From contig NZ_JAAXPF010000009.1 in NCBI RefSeq assembly GCF_012396315.1, positions 1 through 64,000 on the forward strand: DNA of 64,000 nt, in the 5' to 3' direction. Shown here piece by piece: positions 52,681-61,592 of the stretch. Under the pieces are notes generated by a model that worked only from the letters and a program-made list of their open reading frames with translations, had not been told where the DNA came from and searched no databases. A program made the position numbers and the translations under genes. Every line of letters starts with the position of its first letter. The stretch's first letter is position 1. This DNA comes from Corynebacterium mucifaciens (GTDB taxonomy: Bacteria; Actinomycetota; Actinomycetes; Mycobacteriales; Mycobacteriaceae).

Positions 52681-54933
52681 TTACAGCTCGCCGACGACCT
52701 CGTCGCGGGCCGCGACCAGGTTGCGCAGGGAGGGCTCGACCTCCTTGTAGCCGCGGGTCTTCAGGCCGCAGTCCGGGTTGACCCAGAGGCGCTCGGTGGG
52801 CACGTTCTCTAGGGCAGCACGCAGCAGGCCTGCGATCTCCTCGGTGGCCGGCACGCGCGGGGAGTGGATGTCCCACACGCCCGGGCCGATCTCGGAATGG
52901 AAGGTCTCGTCGATGTCCTCGAGCAGCTCCATCTTGGAACGGGCGGCCTCGATGGAGGTCACATCGGCGTCCAGGCCGGCGACCGCGTCGATGATCTGGC
53001 CGAACTCGGAGTAGCAGAGGTGGGTGTGGATCTGGGTCGCAGGCTTCGCCTGCAACGAGACCAACCTGAAGGCGCGCACGGCCCAGTCCAGGTAGGCGGC
53101 GCGGTCGTCCGCACGCAGCGGGAGCAGCTCGCGCAGCGCCGGCTCGTCGATCTGGATGACCTTGATGCCGGCTTCCTCCAGGTCGCGGACCTCGTCGGCA
53201 AGCGCGAGCGCGATCTGGTCAGCGGAGACGGACAGTGGCACGTCGTCGCGCTTGAAAGACCACGCCAGGATGGTCACCGGGCCGGTGAGCATGCCCTTGA
53301 CCGGCTTCTCGGACAGGGACTGGGCGTAGCGCGCCCACTCCACGGTCATGGCCTCCGGGCGGGAGACGTCGCCGACCACGATCGGCGGACGGGTGCAGCG
53401 GGAGCCGTAGGACTGGACCCAGCCGTTTTCGGTGACCACGAAGCCGTTGAGAAGCTCGGCGAAGTACTGCACCATGTCGTTGCGCTCGGCCTCGCCGTGG
53501 ACCAACACGTCCACGCCGATTTCCTCCTGCAGCTCGATGACCTGCTTGATCTCCTGCTTGAGCGCCTCGGTGTACTGCTCGTCGGTGAGCACGCCGTCGC
53601 GGTGGTCGGCGCGGGCCTTGCGAATCTCCGGGGTCTGCGGGAAGGAGCCGATGGTGGTGATGGGCAGCGTGGGCAGGCCGAGCTCCTCGCGCTGGACCTT
53701 GTTGCGCTCGCTGAACGCGGGCTCGCGCTTGACCTCGCCCTCCGGCAGCGCTGCGACGCGGTCGACAACGGCAGCGTTGTGGATGGTCTCGGATTCGGCA
53801 CGGGTGCGCACGGCGCGGTCGGACTGGGCGAACGCCTCCTTGGCGCCTTCCTCGCCGGCGACCAGGGCCTGGATCTCGGCGAGCTTCTCGTCGGCGAAGG
53901 CCAGCCACGGGGCGACCTCGACCGGGATGTTGCGCTCAGCCTTCAGGGTGTGCGGCACGTGCTGCAGGGAGGTGGAGGTGGACACGGACACCGGGCGGTC
54001 GCCGAGGGACTCGAGCACCTCGGTGCGCTCGCGCAGGTTCGCGGTCCAGACGTTGCGGCCGTCGACAAGACCTGCGACCAGGTGGGTGGACTCCGGAATC
54101 TGGGTGCGCACGCGCTCGGGGTAGCCGGAGTCCGCCTCCAGGGTCCACGGGGACAGGTCCACGTGCAGGGCTTCCACGCCCAGCTCGCCGAGGACCGGCA
54201 GGGCCTCGCGTGCGGCGCCGTACGGGGTGGTGAGGTAGACGTTCGGGCGCTCGTCGAAGGCAAGCAGCTTCGACCAGGCCTCGCGCAGGTAACCGGCGAT
54301 CTCGGCGTCCGGGGTGGACAGGTCTGCAACCACGGCCGGCTCTGCAACCTGGACCCATTCCACGCCGGCGTTCTTCAGGGCGGCGAAGACCTCGCCGTAG
54401 GCGTCGACAAGCGCGGGCAGCAGCGACCACTCGGCGGGCTTGGACAGCGCGATGAGCGTGACCGGGCCGACCAGGTACGGGCGCACCTTGTGGCCGGCCT
54501 CGCGCGCCTCCTCCACGATGCGCAAGATGCGCTCCGGCACAGCCTTGATCTCCTGGCCTGCGGCGATCTCCGGCACCAGGTAGTGGTAGTTGGTGTCGAA
54601 CCACTTGGTCATCTCCAGCGGCACGCGAGTGTCGTTGCCGCGGGCGAGGGCGAACTCCTCGTCCAGGTCAGTGCCGCCCGGCACCAGGCCGACGGTCAGT
54701 GCGGTCTCCAGCACCTGGTCGTAGAGCGCGACGTCCGCGGGGATGGCGTAATCCTCGGTCAGGCCGAGGTCGCGCAGGTGGTTGTAGTTGTTCACGCGCA
54801 GGGCGCGGGAGGTGGAGCGGAACGTGTCGGCGTCGATGCGGCCCGCCCAGTAGCTCTCCAGCGCGCGCTTGAGCTCGCGGTTCGCGCCGATGCGGGGGTA
54901 GCCCTCGATGGTGGCTTTCGGGAAGGTGGTCAT
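52681..54933 (-). CDS. metE: Cobalamin-independent methionine synthase MetE
   Basis: The product is 750 residues. The N-terminal domain binds methyltetrahydrofolate polyglutamate (FPKATIEGYPRIGANRELKR). The C-terminal domain has zinc ligands in HTHLCYSEF and NPDCGLKTRG, with IQIDEPALRE. It transfers the methyl group from 5-methyl-THF to homocysteine. It overlaps metF by 4 nt, so the enzyme that makes its substrate is translated with it. I see no riboswitch upstream of the pair. Confidence 0.95.
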   Translation of the reverse strand: MTTFPKATIEGYPRIGANRELKRALESYWAGRIDADTFRSTSRALRVNNYNHLRDLGLTEDYAIPADVALYDQVLETALTVGLVPGGTDLDEEFALARGNDTRVPLEMTKWFDTNYHYLVPEIAAGQEIKAVPERILRIVEEAREAGHKVRPYLVGPVTLIALSKPAEWSLLPALVDAYGEVFAALKNAGVEWVQVAEPAVVADLSTPDAEIAGYLREAWSKLLAFDERPNVYLTTPYGAAREALPVLGELGVEALHVDLSPWTLEADSGYPERVRTQIPESTHLVAGLVDGRNVWTANLRERTEVLESLGDRPVSVSTSTSLQHVPHTLKAERNIPVEVAPWLAFADEKLAEIQALVAGEEGAKEAFAQSDRAVRTRAESETIHNAAVVDRVAALPEGEVKREPAFSERNKVQREELGLPTLPITTIGSFPQTPEIRKARADHRDGVLTDEQYTEALKQEIKQVIELQEEIGVDVLVHGEAERNDMVQYFAELLNGFVVTENGWVQSYGSRCTRPPIVVGDVSRPEAMTVEWARYAQSLSEKPVKGMLTGPVTILAWSFKRDDVPLSVSADQIALALADEVRDLEEAGIKVIQIDEPALRELLPLRADDRAAYLDWAVRAFRLVSLQAKPATQIHTHLCYSEFGQIIDAVAGLDADVTSIEAARSKMELLEDIDETFHSEIGPGVWDIHSPRVPATEEIAGLLRAALENVPTERLWVNPDCGLKTRGYKEVEPSLRNLVAARDEVVGEL

Positions 54934-55880
54934 TGTTGTCCTCTATCTATTCCGATGCGGTCCAAAAAGTCCCGCGTAACGGCCAAGTTGTTGTGCGTGT
55001 ACACGTGTAAGCCCCCGGTGCCGGCGTCCAGGATCTCGCGCGCCAGGTCGGCGGTGAGCTGCATGCCGGCCTCGTACTCGTCGTCGGCGGCGCGCAGTTG
55101 CTTCTCGACGCCCTCCGGCACCTCCAACCCCGACAACTCACCCATGCGCTTGACCCGCTTCAACGAGGTCATAGGCATGATCCCGGGGATGAGCGGGATG
55201 CGCACGCCCGCCAGCCGCGCCACCTCCACGAACTCCAGGAAGTCCTGGGCCTCGAAGAAGAGCTGCGTGATGGCGAAGTCCGCGCCCAGGCGCTGCTTGG
55301 TCAGCAGCACATCGAGGTCGTGGTCTAGGTTGCGCGATTCCGCGTGCCCCTTGGGGTAGCAGGCCACGGACAGGGCCAGCTTGCCGCCTGCGAGGCGGAA
55401 GGCCTCTTCCTCCTGCACGTCCTGGATCAGGTTGAGCAGGTCGGTGGCGTACTGGAGGTGATCTGCCGGAAGTCCCGTCTCGGGCAGGTCGCCCCGCAGG
55501 GCGAGGAACCCGCGCACGCCGGCGTCGATAAGCACCCGCACCCACTCGGCGATCTCGTCGCGCGTGCCTGCGGTGCAGGCGAGGTGCGCGATGGTGCGCA
55601 GATCGGTGGTCTCCTCGATGCGGGAGATCACGGCGGCGGTGCCTTCCAGCCACTCGCTGCGGCGCGAGCTGGTCACGGAGACGTAGTCCGGGTTGTACTC
55701 GGCCAGGCCCGCGATGAGCTCGTCGATCTTCGCGCTGTCGTCCGTGGGGCGCGGCGGGATGATCTCAAAGCTCAGGGCGGTGCGCTGGCGTTTTGGGCGG
55801 GGGCGGCGGATCAGCGGGGCGCCCTCGCGGTCCAGCGGTGCCGAGGCGGACAGCCTGGTCGAAGGGGTGTCTTCGAACAT
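54930..55880 (-). CDS. metF: 5,10-methylenetetrahydrofolate reductase MetF
   Basis: The product is 316 residues. SFEIIPPRP at the start of the barrel, AHLACTAGTRDEIAEW, LALRGDLP, LLTKQRLGADFAITQLFF and IPGIMPMTSLKRVKRM identify the flavoprotein MetF. It makes 5-methyl-THF for MetE, which follows with a 4-nt overlap. The first ~25 residues (to RPKRQRT) are extra and basic. GAAAGG precedes ATG 55880. A 7-bp inverted repeat lies 30 nt upstream. Confidence 0.93.
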   Translation of the reverse strand: MFEDTPSTRLSASAPLDREGAPLIRRPRPKRQRTALSFEIIPPRPTDDSAKIDELIAGLAEYNPDYVSVTSSRRSEWLEGTAAVISRIEETTDLRTIAHLACTAGTRDEIAEWVRVLIDAGVRGFLALRGDLPETGLPADHLQYATDLLNLIQDVQEEEAFRLAGGKLALSVACYPKGHAESRNLDHDLDVLLTKQRLGADFAITQLFFEAQDFLEFVEVARLAGVRIPLIPGIMPMTSLKRVKRMGELSGLEVPEGVEKQLRAADDEYEAGMQLTADLAREILDAGTGGLHVYTHNNLAVTRDFLDRIGIDRGQQ

Positions 55881-55910
55881 GGCACGACCTTTCTCGGCTG
55901 GGGATGTTTT

Positions 55911-55930
55911 GCACCGTGGTTAAACGGTGC
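55911..55930. promoter_or_regulatory. Inverted repeat upstream of metF-metE
   Basis: GCACCGT (55911-55917) and ACGGTGC (55924-55930) form a perfect 7-bp inverted repeat with a 6-nt spacer, in the 276-nt gap between metF and the divergent gene at 56157. It does not match the McbR consensus (TAGAC-N6-GTCTA). On the - strand TATAAG lies just upstream of it as a possible -10. The remainder of the gap shows no open frame. Confidence 0.4.
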
Positions 55931-56156
55931 CTTGAAACTTATAAAGGCCACATGGCGGCCACAATGCGGGCCCGTTTTTCTTCCCCGTCTGCGCTGTTCA
56001 CGCGCTTTTTCGCCGTGAATGTTAATCATGCAAAATGAACAGCTTGGTTCACTTTTGCATAACGCTTGGTTCACAACCGCACGGTCGGCGTCTGCGGATT
56101 TCGCTACCCTGGGCCGCGTAACCACGAGAAACACAAGGAAACTCAAGGAGAATCCC

Positions 56157-56864
56157 ATGAACCTCAAGACCATCGGCCTCGTCGCCACCGGCGCAAATCA
56201 GGCGCGGAAGTACCTGCGCGAGCAAAGCGACAAGCGCGAGCGCGACATCTACCAGTCCCTTCTGGACAACCTGAAGGACGGCGACTTGGACAACCTGCAC
56301 GAGAAGTTGAGCCCCAGCGAGCTGGAGGAGCTCTACGGCTCCGCTCGCGCGCACGCCGGCGACATCACGCGCGACGCGCACGACCGTTTGGACCGACGCC
56401 GCGCCGCCTTCGCCGAGGCTGCCCCGAGCCGGAAGGAGCGCCAGGAGCTGCTCCGCGCCCACGCCAAGGACGCAAAGAAGAAGAAGAAAGGCGGCTTCGG
56501 CAAGGTTGTGAAGACCACCCTCGGTACCGCCGCACTCGCCGGCGGCGCCTGGGCCGCGTGGGAGTTCTTCCTCAAGGACAAGCTGACCGGCGACAACACG
56601 GCGAACACCACTCACCCCGCCCCCACCCGCACCGAGACGGACCGCCGGGGCAACTCCACCATCGTCTACTCCACCCGCACGGAGGACGACCGCCAGCACC
56701 CCAACGAGGCCGACACTGACGGTTTGACCACCCTGGACACCCTGGCAGACAACCAGCGGGAGACCACCCACGCCCGCAACGACCTTGAGGCGGAGGCGGA
56801 AGCGCAGAACAACGCGGACGGCGGCGCAGAATTCGGCCGCCACGAGCTGCGGGACGACCGCTAA
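56157..56864 (+). CDS. Corynebacterial protein of unknown function with one membrane helix
   Basis: The product is 235 residues. A helical, highly charged N-terminal region (about 20-100, KRERDIYQSLLDNLKDGDLD) is followed by a Lys-rich run, one hydrophobic segment (about 121-141, TTLGTAALAGGAWAAWEFFL) and a low-complexity polar tail. I do not recognise the family. AAGGAG lies 8 nt before ATG 56157, and TACCCT (56105-56110) is a plausible -10. The longer frame to 56019 has no such support. The stop interlocks with the TetR gene (CTAA). Confidence 0.65.
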   Translation: MNLKTIGLVATGANQARKYLREQSDKRERDIYQSLLDNLKDGDLDNLHEKLSPSELEELYGSARAHAGDITRDAHDRLDRRRAAFAEAAPSRKERQELLRAHAKDAKKKKKGGFGKVVKTTLGTAALAGGAWAAWEFFLKDKLTGDNTANTTHPAPTRTETDRRGNSTIVYSTRTEDDRQHPNEADTDGLTTLDTLADNQRETTHARNDLEAEAEAQNNADGGAEFGRHELRDDR

Positions 56865-57415
56865 GCCGTGGTGCGCCACCCGGCGATGAGGTGGCGCACC
56901 AGCCTGTCGCGCACGTCGGGAAAAAGCTCCGCCAGCGGCGCCGCCAGCGGCCGGGTGGCCATGATGAGCTCCGTGGCCAAGTGCCACGGCGACTGCCCCG
57001 GGGCGATGATGCCGTAGGGGGCCGCAGCGTCGATAAGCAGCTGCACCTTGTCCATGAACGCGTCGCGGCGCTCCACTACCGCTTCGGCGCTCGGCTCGGC
57101 GGCAAGCGCGGTGGTGAGGATGCCCACGCTGGATTCCACGAGCGTCCACACGAACCGCTCGAACCGGCCGGCGGGGTCCTCCTCAAAGCCGTCGAGGGTG
57201 GCGTCGAGCAGCGTCTCGATCTGCTCGAGGAACACGATGGCGCACGCGTCGTACAACGCGGCGCGCGAGGGGAAGTGGCGGTACAGCGTGGCAATGCCCA
57301 CCCCCGCATCCGCGGCGATGCCCTCGAGCGTGATTTCAGAGTTCGGCCGGGAGCCGATCTGAGCAAGCGCGGCGGCGATGATTTGGCCGCGCTTCGCCCT
57401 GGCGTCTGCGCGCAT
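56861..57415 (-). CDS. TetR family transcriptional regulator
   Basis: The product is 184 residues with an N-terminal helix-turn-helix (TLEGIAADAGVGIATLYRHF) and a TetR C-terminal helical domain (MATRPLAAPLAELFPDVRDR). It is divergent from the ABC-like/YhgE operon, with a 19-bp inverted repeat between. It is therefore probably the repressor of that operon. Confidence 0.85.
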   Translation of the reverse strand: MRADARAKRGQIIAAALAQIGSRPNSEITLEGIAADAGVGIATLYRHFPSRAALYDACAIVFLEQIETLLDATLDGFEEDPAGRFERFVWTLVESSVGILTTALAAEPSAEAVVERRDAFMDKVQLLIDAAAPYGIIAPGQSPWHLATELIMATRPLAAPLAELFPDVRDRLVRHLIAGWRTTA

Positions 57416-57466
57416 ATCTGTCCCGCCCCCTTTTAGGTTTGACAGTGGCTATGTCGGGCAGCACCA

Positions 57467-57485
57467 TATCACGAGTTAAGTGATA
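57467..57485. promoter_or_regulatory. Palindromic operator between the TetR gene and the YhgE operon
   Basis: TATCAC (57467-57472) and GTGATA (57480-57485) form a perfect inverted repeat with a 7-nt spacer. It lies in the 95-nt divergent promoter region, 25 nt before ATG 57511. TACGGT (57494-57499) could be the -10 of the operon. Size and placement fit a TetR operator. Confidence 0.55.
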
Positions 57486-57510
57486 GTCCACCCTACGGTT
57501 AAGGGACCGC

Positions 57511-58125
57511 ATGACCCCGATACTCAGCACCCAAGACCTCGTGCTACGCAAGGGCGACGCTCCGGAAACGTTCAACATCGGCCGGGGCTTGACCCTGCTG
57601 AACACGCGGCGAGAGTCCGATTCGACCCTGCTCAGCCTCGCGCTGGCAGGGCGTTTCAACCCGCACAGCGGCACCATTTTCCTCGACGGCGAAGAGACGG
57701 CCACACGCCAGCGCTTCAAGGACGTCGCGCTTGCCGGCGTGACGGAGATTGACAGCCTGGAGCGCCTAGTGCGCATCCGCGACGTGGTGCGCGAGCAGAT
57801 CGCGTGGTCGCAGGGCTTCTTCGCCCGCACCCCGCGCACGTCCGAGGCAATCAAGTCGCACCCGCACGTGGAGAAGTGGCTGGAGCCGCTGCAGCTGACC
57901 GACATCGACTTGATGGCGCAGGTCGGCGACATCGGGCCGACAGACCGTTTCCGCCTGCGCGTTCTGCTGAGTCTTATTGCCCGCCCGGACGCGAAGATGC
58001 TGATTGTGGATGACGTGGACCAGGTCCGCAAAATGGACATCCGCAAGAAGATTCTGGGCGACCTGCGGGGAGTCGCGGCCTACCTACCCGTCATGGTGAA
58101 CACAGTGAATGAGGAGGGGCTATGA
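57511..58125 (+). CDS. Degenerate ABC ATPase-like protein paired with YhgE/Pip
   Basis: The product is 204 residues with the outline of an ABC ATPase but without its catalytic motifs. The Walker A position reads LLNTRRESDSTLL, lacking the GxxxxGK glycines and the lysine. The signature position reads IGPTDRFRLRVLL instead of LSGGQ. Walker B is MLIVDDVDQV with Asp in place of the catalytic Glu. ATP hydrolysis is therefore unlikely. It overlaps the YhgE/Pip gene by 4 nt and probably acts as a structural or regulatory partner. Confidence 0.75.
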   Translation: MTPILSTQDLVLRKGDAPETFNIGRGLTLLNTRRESDSTLLSLALAGRFNPHSGTIFLDGEETATRQRFKDVALAGVTEIDSLERLVRIRDVVREQIAWSQGFFARTPRTSEAIKSHPHVEKWLEPLQLTDIDLMAQVGDIGPTDRFRLRVLLSLIARPDAKMLIVDDVDQVRKMDIRKKILGDLRGVAAYLPVMVNTVNEEGL

Positions 58126-60215
58126 GCGGCCTGCACATTGGATCCAACTTCCGCCTGTTCGCCCACGGCAAGCTTCCCAAGCTTGCCATTTTGGCGATCT
58201 TCCTACTCCCGCTGCTTTTCGGCGGCCTGTTCGTCTGGTCGTACTGGGACCCGCTGGGCAACCTGTACAAGCTCCCGGTCGCCCTGGTCAACTCCGACGA
58301 GGGCGAGAACGGCCAGGAAGTCGTCGACGAGCTGCTGGACCAGCGCCCGCTGGACTTTCAGGTGGTGAGCGCCGAGGAGGCGAGGGAAGGCATCGCGTCC
58401 GGCAAGTACTACCTGGGCTTGGAGATCCCTACGGACTTCAGCGAGGCCGTGACCAGCGTCCAGGACGACAACCCGCACGCCGCGAAGATCAACATCACGT
58501 TGAACGAGACCAACGGCTTTATCCCCACCATGCTGGGCGATAAGGCTGCCGACGCCATCGCGTCGGCCGTGTCCGACACCGTGGGCGGCAAGGTTGCCGA
58601 GCAGCTCTTCTTGGGCATCAACACCCTGTCCGACGGCGTGCACAAGGCCGCGGACGGCGCTGAGCAGCTCGACGAGGGCGCCAACACCGCCCACGAAGGT
58701 TCCGAAAAGCTCAACGAGGGCGGCACGAAGCTCAACGACGGCATCCAGCAGCTCAACGACAAGGTCCAAGAACTGCCGGACGCCGCGACCAAACTCGACG
58801 ACGGCGCGAGCCGTCTGCAGGACGGCGCCCAGCAGCTCAACGATGGCCTCAACACCGCCTCCGACGGCGCCGACCAGCTGTCCAACGGCATGGTGAAGCT
58901 GCAATCGGGTACGCAGCAGCTTGGCGACGGCGCTACGCAGATCGCTGGCGGCGTGGACAAGATCGCGGGCTTCGCGGGCAAGATCACCGAGCTGCAGGCC
59001 GCGTTGGACGACATCAACGCGAACCTGAACAACGTGATCGCGGACTTGGACCGCTCCCCCATCCCGGGCTCCCAGCAGCTGGCGGACCAGGCCCGCGGTG
59101 TGCAGCTGCAGGTCAACTCCGGGCCGCTGCAGGCAGTCACGCAGAACGACTTGGTGGGCCAGCTGTTGCAGCTGCAGGACGGCGCCCACAAGCTGGCAAC
59201 CGAGCTGTCCGACCCGAACGCCCAGTACCGCAGCGGCGTGGACCAGGCGACGGAAGCGTCGAAGACGCTGGCGGACGGCCTGAAGCGCCTGCAGGACGGC
59301 TCCGGCACCCTGCTCGCGGGCGTGACCACCCTGAAGGACGGCACCGGCAAGCTGGTGGTGGCGGCCAGCACGGCCACCGACGCCACGTCGAGGTTGGCGG
59401 CCGGCTCGAGCCAGCTGGTGGTGGGCCTGGGCGACCTGAACGACGGCCTGATCAAGCTCTCCGACGGCACCGGCGAGCTCTCCATGAGCCTGGCCGACGG
59501 CGCCGAGAAGGCACCGAGCTGGGAGGGCGAGCGTCTGGACAAGGCCATCGACGCGACGGCAGAGCCGGTGCGCACCCAGCACATCGGCGACGGCCTCACC
59601 TTCTTTGGCAAGGGCCTGAGCCCCTTCTTCCTGTCGCTGTCCCTGTGGTTCGGCGTGCTGATTATGTACATGATCATGCCGCCGTTTAGCCGCCGCGCCA
59701 TCGACTCCGGCACGAACCCTCTGCGCGTGCTGCTGTACACGATGATCCCCTCGTTCATCATCGGCTTCGTCCAGTCCGTCGCGCTCTGGGTCATGCAGGT
59801 CTACATCCTGAATATCGAGCCGGTGCACCCGCTGACCATGTTCGGGGTATTGGTCTTTGTCTCCTGGGTGTTCGTGGCCGCCATCCTGGCGCTCAACACC
59901 GCGCTCGGCCCAGCGCCCGGACGCTTGGCCACCATGGCGCTGATGTCGCTGCAACTGGTGGCGTCCAACGGCCTGTACCCGCCCGAAGTGCAACCCGAGT
60001 TCATCCAGTGGGTGCACAGCTGGGATCCGATGCGCTACTCGGTGGACCTGATGCGCTATGCACTGTTCGACACCGCCACGTACGACCCGCGCGTGTGGAC
60101 CGCCGTCACCGTCCTGCTCGCCGTGGGTGTGGGCGCCGTGGTCATATCCTGCCTGGCACTTCGCGCCCGCCGGGTGATGCAGCTGCGCCACCTCCACCCC
60201 GAGTTGACGGTTTAG
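58122..60215 (+). CDS. YhgE/Pip family membrane protein
   Basis: The product is 697 residues. One N-terminal membrane helix (about 24-45) is followed by a long extracellular region of helical repeats built on LxDGAxQL motifs (KAADGAEQLDEGANTAHEG and similar, residues about 165-470) and five to six C-terminal helices of ABC-2 type. The family includes phage infection protein Pip and type VII-associated EsaA-like proteins. Actinobacterial versions may act in export or surface assembly. The gene is coupled to the degenerate ATPase-like gene and probably controlled by the TetR regulator. Confidence 0.85.
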   Translation: MSGLHIGSNFRLFAHGKLPKLAILAIFLLPLLFGGLFVWSYWDPLGNLYKLPVALVNSDEGENGQEVVDELLDQRPLDFQVVSAEEAREGIASGKYYLGLEIPTDFSEAVTSVQDDNPHAAKINITLNETNGFIPTMLGDKAADAIASAVSDTVGGKVAEQLFLGINTLSDGVHKAADGAEQLDEGANTAHEGSEKLNEGGTKLNDGIQQLNDKVQELPDAATKLDDGASRLQDGAQQLNDGLNTASDGADQLSNGMVKLQSGTQQLGDGATQIAGGVDKIAGFAGKITELQAALDDINANLNNVIADLDRSPIPGSQQLADQARGVQLQVNSGPLQAVTQNDLVGQLLQLQDGAHKLATELSDPNAQYRSGVDQATEASKTLADGLKRLQDGSGTLLAGVTTLKDGTGKLVVAASTATDATSRLAAGSSQLVVGLGDLNDGLIKLSDGTGELSMSLADGAEKAPSWEGERLDKAIDATAEPVRTQHIGDGLTFFGKGLSPFFLSLSLWFGVLIMYMIMPPFSRRAIDSGTNPLRVLLYTMIPSFIIGFVQSVALWVMQVYILNIEPVHPLTMFGVLVFVSWVFVAAILALNTALGPAPGRLATMALMSLQLVASNGLYPPEVQPEFIQWVHSWDPMRYSVDLMRYALFDTATYDPRVWTAVTVLLAVGVGAVVISCLALRARRVMQLRHLHPELTV

Positions 60216-60269
60216 CCCTACGATGGGCGAGGTAGACACTTTCCGCACAATCAGAAAAGGATCCCGCCC

Positions 60270-60731
60270 GTGTTTAACCCGCTGAATCTCCTCCCGTCAC
60301 GCGGCTTTACCAAGAAGGACAAGACGGGCCTTCGCCTTGTTTCCGCGGCCCTGCGCATCCCGACCGGCGCGTTCATCCTGAACGCCGGCTTAGGCAAGTT
60401 CAAGGTGGACAAGGAAGGCGCGGAGGGCCTGCGCGATATGGCTGTGGACGGCATCCCGCAGCTCGGCCAGGTCGACGCCGAGACGTTCGCCACCGGCCTC
60501 GCCTCCGCAGAAACCGCGCTCGGCGCGGCCCTGCTGTGCCCCCTGATCCCGAACCGCCTGGCCGGCCTGGGCCTCACCGCGTTCGGCGCTGGCCTGCTCA
60601 GCATGTACTTCCGCGGCGACCAGTACACCGAAGACGACGGCATCCGCCCGTCCGACGCCGGCACGTCCATGGCGAAAGATGCCTGGCTTGTGGGCGCGGG
60701 CCTCGCGCTGGCCGCGCTGCCCAGGAAGTAG
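60270..60731 (+). CDS. DoxX-like membrane protein
   Basis: The product is 153 residues with GTG start 60270 preceded by AAAAGGA. Three to four hydrophobic segments and RIPTGAFILNAGLGKF near the start resemble DoxX family proteins, as does the later ETALGAALLCPLIPNRLAGL. The function of this group is not well defined. Its stop is 6 nt from that of the convergent carotenoid operon. Confidence 0.65.
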   Translation: MFNPLNLLPSRGFTKKDKTGLRLVSAALRIPTGAFILNAGLGKFKVDKEGAEGLRDMAVDGIPQLGQVDAETFATGLASAETALGAALLCPLIPNRLAGLGLTAFGAGLLSMYFRGDQYTEDDGIRPSDAGTSMAKDAWLVGAGLALAALPRK

Positions 60732-60737
60732 CGTTCC

Positions 60738-61592
60738 CTACAGCACCACGCTGGCCAACACTGCGATGGTGACCACCGCGCCGGTGAGGTAGTTCAACCA
60801 GAGGAACACCTTCCACGCGCGGTTCACGGCGGCCGACGTCTCGTCTGTGACGTTCCAGAACCGCAGCGTGTTGGCAACGTAGCCCACGCCCAAGAGGCCG
60901 ACGGCCCAGCCGGGCGAAGGCAGGACGAAGCAGAGCACGGCTGCCGCCAAGTAAAAAATGCCGGCGGCGCGAGTGGTCACGCGCGCGCCGAGCTCGGTTG
61001 CCACGGAGTGCAGCCCCCCGGCGCGGTCCGACTGCACGTCCTGTACCGCCCCGAGCGCGTGGCTAGCCATCCCCCACAGGAAGAAGGCCACCAGCGCCAC
61101 GCCGAGGCTGCCGCCGATGGATCCGCCCCCGATCAATGCACCCACCACAGCTGGCAGAGTGAAGTGCGCCGAGGACGTCACGGAGTCCAGCACCGGCACC
61201 TCCTTGAACCGCAGCGGCGGGGCGGAGTACGCCACCACCGCGAACAGCGCCAGGGCCAGCGCCGCCCCGGACGCCCACGTGCCTACCGCGAAGAGGTACA
61301 GCGCAAACGGGATGACCGTGACGGCGGACGCCACCAAAAGCGGCCGGTGCATCGTCTTGGGCAACACCGCGCCCTCCACGCCGCCCTTGCGGGGGTTGAC
61401 AATGTCGGATTCGTAATCGAAAACGTCGTTGATCCCGTACATCGCAATGTTGTAGGGGACGAGGAAGAAGATAAAGCCCACCACGAGTTCTACGGTGACC
61501 CCACCCTGCGCCAGCAGGTAGGTCAACGCGAACGGGACTGCGGTATTGACCCAGCTCAGCGGCCGAGACGCCGCAAGAATTCCTCTCAGCAT
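60738..61592 (-). CDS. crtEb: Lycopene elongase CrtEb (UbiA family)
   Basis: The product is 284 residues with eight or nine membrane helices. NDVFDYESD (Asn55 to Asp63) is the first prenyl diphosphate motif and DVQSDRAGG the second. It adds two C5 units to lycopene to give the C50 flavuxanthin. GGAGGAGG precedes ATG 61592, inside the end of crtYf. It is the last gene of the operon and completes the decaprenoxanthin pathway with CrtYe and CrtYf. Confidence 0.9.
   Translation of the reverse strand: MLRGILAASRPLSWVNTAVPFALTYLLAQGGVTVELVVGFIFFLVPYNIAMYGINDVFDYESDIVNPRKGGVEGAVLPKTMHRPLLVASAVTVIPFALYLFAVGTWASGAALALALFAVVAYSAPPLRFKEVPVLDSVTSSAHFTLPAVVGALIGGGSIGGSLGVALVAFFLWGMASHALGAVQDVQSDRAGGLHSVATELGARVTTRAAGIFYLAAAVLCFVLPSPGWAVGLLGVGYVANTLRFWNVTDETSAAVNRAWKVFLWLNYLTGAVVTIAVLASVVL

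Noticed and set aside
55881..56156. SAM or cobalamin riboswitch upstream of metF-metE
   Set aside because: The gap shows only a short inverted repeat and no riboswitch-like conserved stretches.
58203..60248. 681-codon open frame antisense to the YhgE gene
   Set aside because: It results from GC-rich third positions and the repeated codons of the YhgE repeat region. It has no motif and no promoter.
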